Notes under the pieces: generated by a model
Told to the model about the DNA's origin: nothing
Seen by the model: the letters and a program-made list of their open reading frames with translations, nothing else
Database searches by the model: none
In this document: piece by piece, positions 1 to 6,643 of the stretch
How positions within the stretch are numbered: position 1 is the first letter of the stretch
Layout of the letters: each line of letters starts with the position of its first letter
Position numbers and translations under genes: made by a program
Origin: Pseudanabaena sp. lw0831
GTDB taxonomy: Bacteria > Cyanobacteriota > Cyanobacteriia > Pseudanabaenales > Pseudanabaenaceae
DNA: 40,732 nt
Assembly: GCF_016584665.1 (NCBI RefSeq)
Contig: NZ_BBJB01000031.1
Span: 1 to 40,732, forward strand
Direction: 5' to 3'

Positions 1-331
1 CAATATTTTGCAGCACTCGCTTGAGTTGTTTCGGTGATTGATTCACCCATTGTTTTATTTGTTCTTGCTGCTCAAGGGTAAACGTGGATTTACGACCTCG
101 CCCTGCTCGGTCACATAATCCCACCAACTTGAGCCTTTCCCAAGCCACAAACCAGTTATGAATCGTTTTGCGACTCACCCCAAAAATTTGCATCAGTTGC
201 GCTATCCTTATCCCTTGAGCGCTCAAAAGAATACAGTGTGCTCGTTGACGGATTGCAAAGCGGTGACTTTGACGATAGATTCTCCACAGTAGCTTTGTCG
301 TTTCAGGGGAAAGTGGAGCAATTAATCTCAC
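1..331 (-). CDS. IS630-type transposase, N-terminal part (cut by window edge)
   Basis: Reading leftwards from a GTG at 329-331, an open frame runs off the window. It encodes about 110 residues. Visible are AHCILLSAQGIRIAQLMQIF, then GVSRKTIHNWFVAWERLKL and a GLCDRAGRGRKSTF stretch. This is the helix-turn-helix/winged-helix arrangement at the N-terminus of IS630/Tc1-like transposases, followed by the Gly/Arg-rich linker that precedes the DDE catalytic domain. The catalytic domain would lie outside the window. An in-frame stop lies a few codons upstream of the GTG, which supports that start. The element's right end must lie in the short stretch between this start and the NACHT gene, or within that gene's 3' end. 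Intactness cannot be judged. Confidence 0.7.
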   Translation of the reverse strand, partial: MRLIAPLSPETTKLLWRIYRQSHRFAIRQRAHCILLSAQGIRIAQLMQIFGVSRKTIHNWFVAWERLKLVGLCDRAGRGRKSTFTLEQQEQIKQWVNQSPKQLKRVLQNI

Positions 332-347
332 AGTAATTAGATCACAA

Positions 348-2438
348 TTAAGTAATCCTTAGAATCTTCCCATTACTATGAATATGTGTAAATAATTCTG
401 CATATCTACTTATGAGAGGTTCAACTGCTTTGTCACTGCCAAGTTGGAGCAATACCTTTGCAGCGTCTCTACGAACATATTCATTTGGATCTTTGAGAGC
501 AAGTATGAGAGGTTCAACTGCTTTGTTACTGCCGATTTTGATTAATCCATTTGCTGCATATATACGAACATATGTATTTGGATCTTTGAGAGCAATTATG
601 AGAAGCTTAATTGCCATGTCACTGCCAATTTTCCCTAATACCTCTGCTGCTCTCCACCGCACACCGTAATCTGGATTTTTGAGAGCTAGAATGAGAGCAT
701 AAAATGCTCTATCACTGCCAATTTTTCCTAATTCCTCTGCTGCATACATACGAACATCATCGTCTGAATCTTTGAGAGCTAGAATGAGAGCGTAAAATGC
801 TTTTTCACTGCCAATTTTACGCAATGCATTTGCTGCGCACATACGAAAATAAGCACTTGAATCTTTGAGAACAGGAATGAGAGTGTCAACTGCTTTATCA
901 GAAACAGTTTCCCCTAAAAGACTGATCGCATATAACTTCGCAACTTTCCGATCTACTATTTGCCTCATCAACAACCCAACCGTCTTCTCTTGAAACCCAT
1001 ACTTCACCGCCCCAGCCAACCTCGCCCCCAACCGCAAATCCACCTCCAGCGCCAGCCTTACCACCCGCACTGCTTGCTCCTCACCCTCTACCAACTCCAA
1101 CATCAACGCCAAAGGTTCCGTCCATTTCAAATAATTGAGATAGCCCTGCTGCAACCGCGCATCACTCAAACTCGGCAATAACCCCAACAACCACTCCGCC
1201 GCATAATATTCCTGAATCAACTGATGCCGAAACTCAATGCGGTCATTGCTAATCTGAATCAAATGATGCTTCAGCAAATCCTCCAACCACCGCACCGCAC
1301 AATCATCCGCAAACTCCACCTTCCCCCGCAAAAACTCCACCAAAATCTGCTCCGCCTCCCGCCGCGAAATCGCCACCTGCAATTCCGTCAGACTTTCGCC
1401 ACAGGTCATCTTAAAAGCTAGATACTGCAACAATCGCCCCCACCATGCCCGCGAATCCTTCGATAGCGTCACATCCTGCTTAATCCTGTCTCCATAGCCC
1501 ACCGTAAACGCCCGAAACACCATACCCAAATTTGGTGGAATCTGTTCAGACTGCTGAAACAACGAACAAAGCATCCACAACAACAAAGGCGTTTGCCCAA
1601 ACTCCCGCAACCGTCCCGACAACTGCCGCAACAACATCTCCCCCTGCGTCGGCAAATACGCCATCACAAACTGCTGCATCTGCGGCTCCGACAAATGCTG
1701 CATCTCTAACCGCTTCGCAATCCCCAAATCCCCACCCGCACTCAACTCCCGCGTCGTAAAGATCATCGGGCAAGTTTTTTGATAAAGCTCCCGAAATTGA
1801 TTTACCATGACGCGACCGCGATCCGAAGGCAACTCATTCACCCCATCCACCAACAGCAACAACCGCCCCTGACGCAATAGCTGCTTAATCCCAGCCTCAT
1901 TAATATCCAAAGCAGGATCGTGTTTGTGTATAAAGGCAAGAATGCGATCGCATACAGACGACTCATTCGCCTCCGAGGGCAAATACCGCAACTCTACCAA
2001 CACAGGAATTTTTGCTTGCTGATCCTTTAACGCTTTTTCCGCCTCCTGCAACAACAACCGCGCCAAAGCCGTAGACTTCCCCGACCCTGGTCTACCCACC
2101 AGCAACACATGCTCCGCCGCATACTTACAGATCCCCTCTAATACAGGCAACCGCTCGATTTTTTCTTTCTTTTCGCGATCGCTTTCTGATTCTCTTTCCT
2201 GCTCAACCTTTGGCGGCTCGACTGTCTGCACCATTAGTTCTAAAGCAGATCCAAAATCAAAAAAAGCAGGTGCAATGCGATCGCCTTCTACCCGTTGCGA
2301 TTCCCGTCCCGTCGCATCCGTCAGCGTATACAAGCGCCACCACTGCTGATAAGCGCTTACCAGCGATCGCAAATAATCATCAAAACAAATCTCTTCACCC
2401 ATGCCGTAAATCAACCCCATAGGACATAAATAAACCAA
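348..2438 (-). CDS. NACHT NTPase with C-terminal HEAT repeats (NLR-like), probably 3'-truncated
   Basis: A 696-residue STAND-type NTPase. The N-terminus (about 15-72, DDYLRSLVSAYQQWWRLYTL) resembles the short N-terminal module of cyanobacterial NACHT proteins. A charged linker follows. The NACHT core has Walker A GRPGSGKS (115-122), Walker B LLLLVDG (193-199) and a TTR sensor (228-230). A helical region leads to about six 31-residue HEAT repeats from about 495 to 676, recognisable by KIGSxxA and LALKDxxxxVR. Bacterial NACHT proteins of this layout include antiphage immune sensors, with the repeats as sensor. No separate effector domain is obvious. After the last GSDKAVEPLI the repeat pattern stops and about 20 unrelated residues precede the stop, next to an IS630 end, so the original C-terminus may be lost. 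Start: Met1, Met7 or Met13 are all possible; the shared N-terminal module begins near Met13. Confidence 0.85.
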   Translation of the reverse strand: MVYLCPMGLIYGMGEEICFDDYLRSLVSAYQQWWRLYTLTDATGRESQRVEGDRIAPAFFDFGSALELMVQTVEPPKVEQERESESDREKKEKIERLPVLEGICKYAAEHVLLVGRPGSGKSTALARLLLQEAEKALKDQQAKIPVLVELRYLPSEANESSVCDRILAFIHKHDPALDINEAGIKQLLRQGRLLLLVDGVNELPSDRGRVMVNQFRELYQKTCPMIFTTRELSAGGDLGIAKRLEMQHLSEPQMQQFVMAYLPTQGEMLLRQLSGRLREFGQTPLLLWMLCSLFQQSEQIPPNLGMVFRAFTVGYGDRIKQDVTLSKDSRAWWGRLLQYLAFKMTCGESLTELQVAISRREAEQILVEFLRGKVEFADDCAVRWLEDLLKHHLIQISNDRIEFRHQLIQEYYAAEWLLGLLPSLSDARLQQGYLNYLKWTEPLALMLELVEGEEQAVRVVRLALEVDLRLGARLAGAVKYGFQEKTVGLLMRQIVDRKVAKLYAISLLGETVSDKAVDTLIPVLKDSSAYFRMCAANALRKIGSEKAFYALILALKDSDDDVRMYAAEELGKIGSDRAFYALILALKNPDYGVRWRAAEVLGKIGSDMAIKLLIIALKDPNTYVRIYAANGLIKIGSNKAVEPLILALKDPNEYVRRDAAKVLLQLGSDKAVEPLISRYAELFTHIHSNGKILRIT
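412..533 (-). repeat. Near-identical 93-bp-spaced HEAT-coding repeats
   Basis: The 29-base block at 412-440 recurs at 505-533 with one base difference, exactly 93 bp (31 codons) apart. More diverged copies continue to about 930. This is the DNA echo of the HEAT repeats. The high identity of the two most C-terminal copies indicates a recent tandem duplication, or expansion in progress, of the sensor region of the NACHT protein. Confidence 0.7.
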
Positions 2439-2549
2439 GAACTCAAGTTCTTGGCTAAAAGCTCAAGTCCACTGAAGTGGACTACAGAATACCGTTAATT
2501 AACCCGTTTCAACGGGTTTGAGCTTTTAGCCCGCACTTGAGTGCAGGGC
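2435..2549. repeat. Composite multi-hairpin intergenic element
   Basis: Five nested or adjacent inverted repeats in 115 bp. A first palindrome is at 2435-2454. An outer stem GGCTAAAAGCTCAA (2453-2466) pairs with 2518-2531 and encloses two hairpins: 2466-2483 (AGTCCACT, loop GA) and 2501-2518 (AACCCGTT, loop TC). A final hairpin GCCCGCACT...AGTGCAGGGC spans 2529-2549. Folded as single strand it gives a branched, cloverleaf-like shape. It lies between the NACHT start and the antitoxin stop, so it is in the NACHT promoter/leader. It resembles dispersed palindromic repeats of cyanobacteria; it is not a tRNA (no acceptor, anticodon or T-loop consensus). Confidence 0.75.
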
Positions 2550-2564
2550 TACTGAAAATTGATT

Positions 2565-2759
2565 TTATAGACTTCCATTGAGATTTAGTCTTTTTTTCAT
2601 CTCAGCAAAACTAATCGGCTGTTCTACTCGACGCTCAGCAACGCTCGCTAAATCATGAATGTCTTCTAGCATTTGCTCATATTGCTCAATACTCAAAATC
2701 ACGGCTGTTTTAGTACCGTTTTCATCCACAATATATTGCTCTCGTTCTGTAGTAGTCAT
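2565..2759 (-). CDS. Phd/YefM-type antitoxin, orphan
   Basis: 64 residues beginning MTTTEREQYIVDENGTKTAV and continuing ILSIEQYEQMLEDIHDL. This is the compact beta-hairpin plus helix DNA-binding fold of Phd/YefM antitoxins, with a flexible, charged C-terminal tail that would normally wrap a RelE/ParE/YoeB toxin. No toxin frame is visible on either side: downstream is the multi-hairpin element and then the NACHT gene, and upstream is 320 bp of non-coding DNA. Either the toxin has been lost or the antitoxin now acts in trans or as a stand-alone repressor. Its position just upstream of, and in the same direction as, the NACHT gene would allow read-through. Confidence 0.7.
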   Translation of the reverse strand: MTTTEREQYIVDENGTKTAVILSIEQYEQMLEDIHDLASVAERRVEQPISFAEMKKRLNLNGSL

Positions 2760-2840
2760 ATCTTGATTTAGGTGACACTCCCATACATATTAGCAACTTA
2801 TACCTGAAGACTAAATAAGTAGCAAAGCATAAGTAAACTT

Positions 2841-2893
2841 AAAACCTAGAAGAGCGTACCGCCCGCTGAGCGGGCGGTACGCTCTCTGGTTTT
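2841..2893. repeat. Perfect 16-bp-arm palindrome in the 2760-3079 gap
   Basis: Arms 2851-2866 and 2870-2885 are perfectly complementary (core ACCGCCCGC-TGA-GCGGGCGGT). Outer AAAACC (2841-2846) and GGTTTT (2888-2893) also pair across a short mismatch. It lies in the 320-bp region between the divergent antitoxin and PRC-barrel genes, so it is not simply a terminator for either. The rest of the gap (2894-3079) presumably carries the promoter of the PRC-barrel operon, but I see no convincing sigma site. Confidence 0.8.
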
Positions 2894-3079
2894 AGTTTTT
2901 AATGATGCTGAACTACTTATTAGAAAATACGATCGCCCGAACAAACGACCGAACAAACGTTAAGATACCGACGGGGATCTAGTCTGCTAGAATCAGGGCT
3001 AGGTATTTACCCTCCTGCTTAGTTCATGCCCCACTCGTTGGGGATCGTTTGGGAATCTTTTTAGAGCCACGTCACCGCC

Positions 3080-4069
3080 ATGATGCAATCGGAAAATCTT
3101 CGTCAACGTGCCGCCGTATTGGGTTTGCAAGTCTTTAGCAAGCGCTCAGCCGTGCGGCTTGGCATCGTCACCCAAATCTGGCTAGATGTCGATCAGAGGC
3201 GGGTCGTCGGTATGACCGTCGCCGAGCGCTTTATTCCAGGGACACCGATTGGCATTGGTGACACATTTTTCATGTCCCTCGATAACATTGACCTACTGGG
3301 GCCAGATGCGATTTTGGTAGATGACGAGTCGATCCTCGAAGACATCTTGATTACCGAGCGCTACACCAGCCTAATTAATAACGAGGTCGTCACTGAGTCT
3401 GGCGAATTGCTGGGGAAAGTCAGAGACTTTAAATTTGAGCCTGAGACAGGTAGTTTACAGTTTTTAATCGTTGCCTCGATCGGTAATCCGATTATTCCAG
3501 CGAGTCTAATCAGTACCTATGAGCTTGATGTGAATGAAATCATCGCCGTAGGCCGCGATCGCATCATCGTCACCGAGGGCATGGAAGATCGCATGACCCA
3601 ACTTAGCAAGGGCTTGCTAGAGCGTCTAGGACTAGGCAAAGCACCTTGGGAAGACGACTTTGATGATGATTACATGCCACCATCGACAACAGTTCGTGAC
3701 AATGCCCTGTCGTCAGGTACAAGAAGCACCTATTCTCCTCCACCACAGCAACAACGCCCCGTCTATCGCCAAGAGCAATCTTGGGATGATGGCGACAATT
3801 GGGCAGAGGAGCGTGTCCCTGCTAACCCACCGCAACGTCGTCAAGCCAGAGCCGAAGCTCGTCCTGAGCCATCACGCCCGATCGCACCACCACCAGCGTC
3901 GAGCAACAACTATGATGACGATTACGATGATTTTGAAGATGATTATCTAGACTCTAAGCCTAATTTTCGTAACGAAACCCAACAACAAATCCGTGACGCT
4001 TGGGGTGAAACCAAGATTCCTGACAAGTCCAAACAACGCATTCCCGAAGAGGAATTTGACGAGATCTAA
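3080..4069 (+). CDS. PRC-barrel domain protein with acidic disordered tail
   Basis: 329 residues. Two PRC-barrel-like halves are visible: about 8-85 (QVFSKRSAVRLGIVTQIWLD, then VVGMTVAERFIPG) and about 95-175 (GELLGKVRDFKFEPETGSLQ and IIPASLISTYELDVNEIIAV). PRC barrels occur in photosynthetic reaction centre subunit H and in RimM, usually mediating protein contacts. From about 195 on the protein is low-complexity, rich in Asp, Pro and Gln, and probably unfolded. The last base of its TAA stop is the A of the next gene's ATG, so the two are translationally coupled. ATG ATG at the start makes Met1 or Met2 equally possible. The exact function is unknown; similar two-PRC proteins are common in cyanobacteria. 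Confidence 0.75.
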   Translation: MMQSENLRQRAAVLGLQVFSKRSAVRLGIVTQIWLDVDQRRVVGMTVAERFIPGTPIGIGDTFFMSLDNIDLLGPDAILVDDESILEDILITERYTSLINNEVVTESGELLGKVRDFKFEPETGSLQFLIVASIGNPIIPASLISTYELDVNEIIAVGRDRIIVTEGMEDRMTQLSKGLLERLGLGKAPWEDDFDDDYMPPSTTVRDNALSSGTRSTYSPPPQQQRPVYRQEQSWDDGDNWAEERVPANPPQRRQARAEARPEPSRPIAPPPASSNNYDDDYDDFEDDYLDSKPNFRNETQQQIRDAWGETKIPDKSKQRIPEEEFDEI

Positions 4070-4845
4070 TGCTACCCCGTGACCTGCTTAATCATGTTGA
4101 AAACAGAGAAACGATTAGCCGACTATTGGATTTAGGCGATCGCGCTATCCAAACTTGGGAAGTCGTGTGCAGCGATTTTTTGTCGCCGCCCGAAGTTGCT
4201 GAGGCACTGCGAGTATTTGGCAAAATGACCGAGATCCAATGCATAGCATGGGGCGGTTACGAACAAGCGGAACGCCAAAGATTAGCAATCGCCCGTAGTG
4301 AGTTGCCCCTTGATGTATCAATGGTCAGCCTCACACCGATATCGATTTCTGGTAATTTTTTGTTTGATACCGCTACCCATCGCGATTTTTTAGGCGCTTT
4401 GCTGGGCTGTGGCATCGAGCGCCAAAAGGTCGGTGATGTGAATGTCTTGGGTGAAAAAGGCGCACAGGCGATCGTTGTACCTGAATTGATGGAATATTTG
4501 CAACTCCATTTCACTCAAGTCCGCACAGTTCCCGTTAAGGTAAATGCGATCGCTTGGGAAGAACTCAAAATCCGCATACCTGTAACTAAAGAACTCACTT
4601 CCACTGAAGCTTCATTGAGACTAGATGCGATCGCCTCTTTTGGTTTCGGAATGTCTCGCAGCAAGATGGTGGACTTGATCAACGGTGAAGATGTGCGCGT
4701 CAATTGGAAGACCATATCCCAGCCCAATTTCCAACTCAAAGCAGGTGACCTCATCGCAATTCGTGGCAAAGGACGAGTCACTATTGGCGAAATTATGATT
4801 ACTAAGAAAGAACGTTATCGGGTGCAAATGACGCGATCAGTTTAA
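4069..4845 (+). CDS. Photosystem II S4 domain protein
   Basis: 258 residues matching the cyanobacterial/plastid PSII S4 family (TIGR03069, a relative of YlmH). An N-terminal region (MLPRDLLNHVENRETISRLL) is followed by a central mixed fold with GVRLT-like VSMVSLTPISISGNFLFD and RDFLGALLGCGIERQKVGD. The C-terminal S4 RNA-binding domain spans about 180-245 (RLDAIASFGFGMSRSKMVDL, with INGEDVRVNW). S4 domains bind structured RNA; the family is found in oxygenic phototrophs, but its molecular role is not settled. It starts within the TAATG overlap with the PRC-barrel gene and is followed by a terminator, so the two form a closed two-gene operon. Confidence 0.88.
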   Translation: MLPRDLLNHVENRETISRLLDLGDRAIQTWEVVCSDFLSPPEVAEALRVFGKMTEIQCIAWGGYEQAERQRLAIARSELPLDVSMVSLTPISISGNFLFDTATHRDFLGALLGCGIERQKVGDVNVLGEKGAQAIVVPELMEYLQLHFTQVRTVPVKVNAIAWEELKIRIPVTKELTSTEASLRLDAIASFGFGMSRSKMVDLINGEDVRVNWKTISQPNFQLKAGDLIAIRGKGRVTIGEIMITKKERYRVQMTRSV

Positions 4846-4852
4846 TGCAAAA

Positions 4853-4890
4853 GAGCATCTATACAATTCATGAATTGTAGATGCTTTTTT
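4853..4890 (+). terminator. Intrinsic terminator after the PSII S4 gene
   Basis: AGCATCTA at the left pairs with TAGATGCT at the right around an inner CAATTCATGAATTG stem with a 2-nt bulge. A run of six T follows. It is placed between convergent genes. Confidence 0.75.
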
Positions 4891-4898
4891 GCGATCGC

Positions 4899-5537
4899 TT
4901 ACAACCCATACAATTCCTTAAACCAAGTCACAAATTTCTGAGCGCGTAGATGCTTAGGATCGAGAACTGTCTCTTTAACGGCTTGATGTAACTGCCGTCC
5001 TGGGGGATCTTGCCAAGCAAGCCAAGTGTAAATATTGGCTTTGTCGTACTGTACTTCTGTTAATTTAGAGCCTCTACTTACAGCTTCTTGAACTGACGAC
5101 TGGGCAAATTGCCATAGCGGTTCGGTTCCATTAGGAATCATATATGCTAGAAAAGTCTCCAACATCCCGCGCTGAAAATTGTCAGGCATCAGCCAAACCC
5201 CAAATTTAAGATCTTTTGTAACTTCACAAATTAAGCCATTTTCAGGTAATTCATCGGGCAAATTTGGAATACTTGCTTGACAACGATTTTTGATACTTTC
5301 CCAGCGACCAAGAGGATTGTCATCCGCATCAATAATTACTCCAAGTTGAGATAAAGAAGATTCTTTTAAGCGGGTTTTAATCTGATTTAATAATTTGGGA
5401 TATCCTCCACATGAGTGAATATCAGGAATGAGAGGATCTTCTTGATTCCACACCACACCATTTTTTTCAATTAAATAAGGGATTACGCGCTTATCGTCAT
5501 CTCCTTCTACGAGCAGTAGTTTTATTTTCGTACTCAT
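4899..5537 (-). CDS. TOPRIM-like DUF3226 protein, partner of the upstream ABC ATPase
   Basis: 212 residues. The N-terminal KLLLVEGDDDKRVIPYLIEK puts the TOPRIM glutamate at E11, and LGVIIDADDNPLGRW supplies the D70-x-D72 pair, so the metal-binding signature of the TOPRIM fold is intact. TOPRIM domains cut or join nucleic acid phosphodiesters. The start is 3 nt after the stop of the AAA ATPase, so the two are co-translated. Together they reproduce the ATPase-TOPRIM arrangement of OLD nucleases on two polypeptides, as in PARIS (AriA/AriB). I infer a defence or DNA-repair role. The family itself is uncharacterised. Confidence 0.75.
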   Translation of the reverse strand: MSTKIKLLLVEGDDDKRVIPYLIEKNGVVWNQEDPLIPDIHSCGGYPKLLNQIKTRLKESSLSQLGVIIDADDNPLGRWESIKNRCQASIPNLPDELPENGLICEVTKDLKFGVWLMPDNFQRGMLETFLAYMIPNGTEPLWQFAQSSVQEAVSRGSKLTEVQYDKANIYTWLAWQDPPGRQLHQAVKETVLDPKHLRAQKFVTWFKELYGL

Positions 5538-5540
5538 GGC

Positions 5541-6626
5541 TTAGCGCACCTCAATCCCTTCTTCAGCAGCGATCGCAATTTCATCTTCAGTAAAGACAAT
5601 ACTATGAGGTTTCCCTTTTTCAATTCGATGGATTGTAATCCCATCTTCACTAGGATTTTCAGCATTGGCAATATCCGCTAAACTCTGCCAGCAATCATTG
5701 CTATGAGTTGTTGCAAACACTTGTACATTAAGACGTTTAGCTGTTTCCCAAACCATTTTCCACATGTCGGACATCACCGTAAAATGCAGCCCAGCATCAA
5801 TTTCATCAACCAATAAAACTCCATTTTTTGCATTAACGATTGCTAAAGCAAGTCCTAACATCCGCCACATTCCATCTCCCATACTACCAATTGGTATAGG
5901 TTTATCGCTATCTGATAGACGTAATCGAAAGCCAATGCGAGAACTAGGTTCTCTATATTTAATATCACTTGGTGCAATTCGTTCAATTTTTGGCTCGATT
6001 GTTCGGAGAGCTTCTATAACAAAATCCTCTTCAGCAGTTAGAACAAATTTGTTGAACAAGTTAACCATTTCTTCTGGCTTGATAGAAGAAGATGTTACTA
6101 ATTGGGTCTTTAGTCCCAGATTGTTATCTCTACGGATACGTCTAACATAATCTAGCGAAAGACTTTCTTCAGGTGACAATGGCAGCTTGATTTTTTCGCC
6201 CTCTTTGCCAGACCACTCAATAGACAAGGCAAACTCTCTTATATCTTCAAACAAACTAAGCTGACCTGTGTTTTCTATAGATACAAATACTGCCTCTTTC
6301 CTACCTAAATTATCTCCTGAGATAGAAAATCTACTACTTACATTAATTTCGTGACCAAAAAAAAGATGGCAAATGTTTAGTTCACGGACATTACGACGAA
6401 CAGCCATTTCAGGATTACGTTCATCATTTAAAATATATTCGCCGCGACTGATCATTAAGTCTCGCAATAATTCAAGATTAAACTGAGAAGTAAGAAGTTG
6501 AACGGCTTCTAAAATTGATGTTTTACCACTGTTGTTAGTACCAACGATGAGGTTTAACCTGCCAAGTTGTTGCATTTCAAAGGATGGGAAGCAACGGAAG
6601 TTTTCAATTTTGATGGATTTCAACAT
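5541..6626 (-). CDS. OLD-like ABC-class AAA ATPase
   Basis: 361 residues opening with MLKSIKIENFRCFPSFEMQQ, the usual beginning of RecF/OLD-type ATPases. Walker A is GTNNSGKT (29-36). The signature-like IGSMGDGMWRML is near 246-257, Walker B VLLVDEIDAGLHF starts near 270, and a switch histidine sits in ATTHSND (about 306-311). The middle (about 90-235) is the variable insertion where a coiled coil or dimer arm is expected. The domain lacks its own TOPRIM; the downstream gene supplies it. ATPase plus TOPRIM pairs of this kind (OLD, Gabija GajA, PARIS) sense phage or damage and activate a nuclease. Function here is inferred from motifs and gene order. Confidence 0.8.
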   Translation of the reverse strand: MLKSIKIENFRCFPSFEMQQLGRLNLIVGTNNSGKTSILEAVQLLTSQFNLELLRDLMISRGEYILNDERNPEMAVRRNVRELNICHLFFGHEINVSSRFSISGDNLGRKEAVFVSIENTGQLSLFEDIREFALSIEWSGKEGEKIKLPLSPEESLSLDYVRRIRRDNNLGLKTQLVTSSSIKPEEMVNLFNKFVLTAEEDFVIEALRTIEPKIERIAPSDIKYREPSSRIGFRLRLSDSDKPIPIGSMGDGMWRMLGLALAIVNAKNGVLLVDEIDAGLHFTVMSDMWKMVWETAKRLNVQVFATTHSNDCWQSLADIANAENPSEDGITIHRIEKGKPHSIVFTEDEIAIAAEEGIEVR

Positions 6627-6643
6627 AAGTGAATACTAGTTTA

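Noticed and set aside
400-930. Regular 93-bp repeats resembling a CRISPR-like or minisatellite array
   Set aside because: Period is a multiple of three and coincides with HEAT repeats in the NACHT frame; there are no unique spacers.
1532-1773. Open frames on both strands, Ala/Thr/Pro-rich or Val/Ala-rich
   Set aside because: They are shadows of the NACHT gene in other frames; composition is biased and no domain is seen.
2435-2549. tRNA or CRISPR repeat
   Set aside because: Branched fold, but no acceptor end, anticodon loop or T-loop consensus, and no repeat-spacer order.
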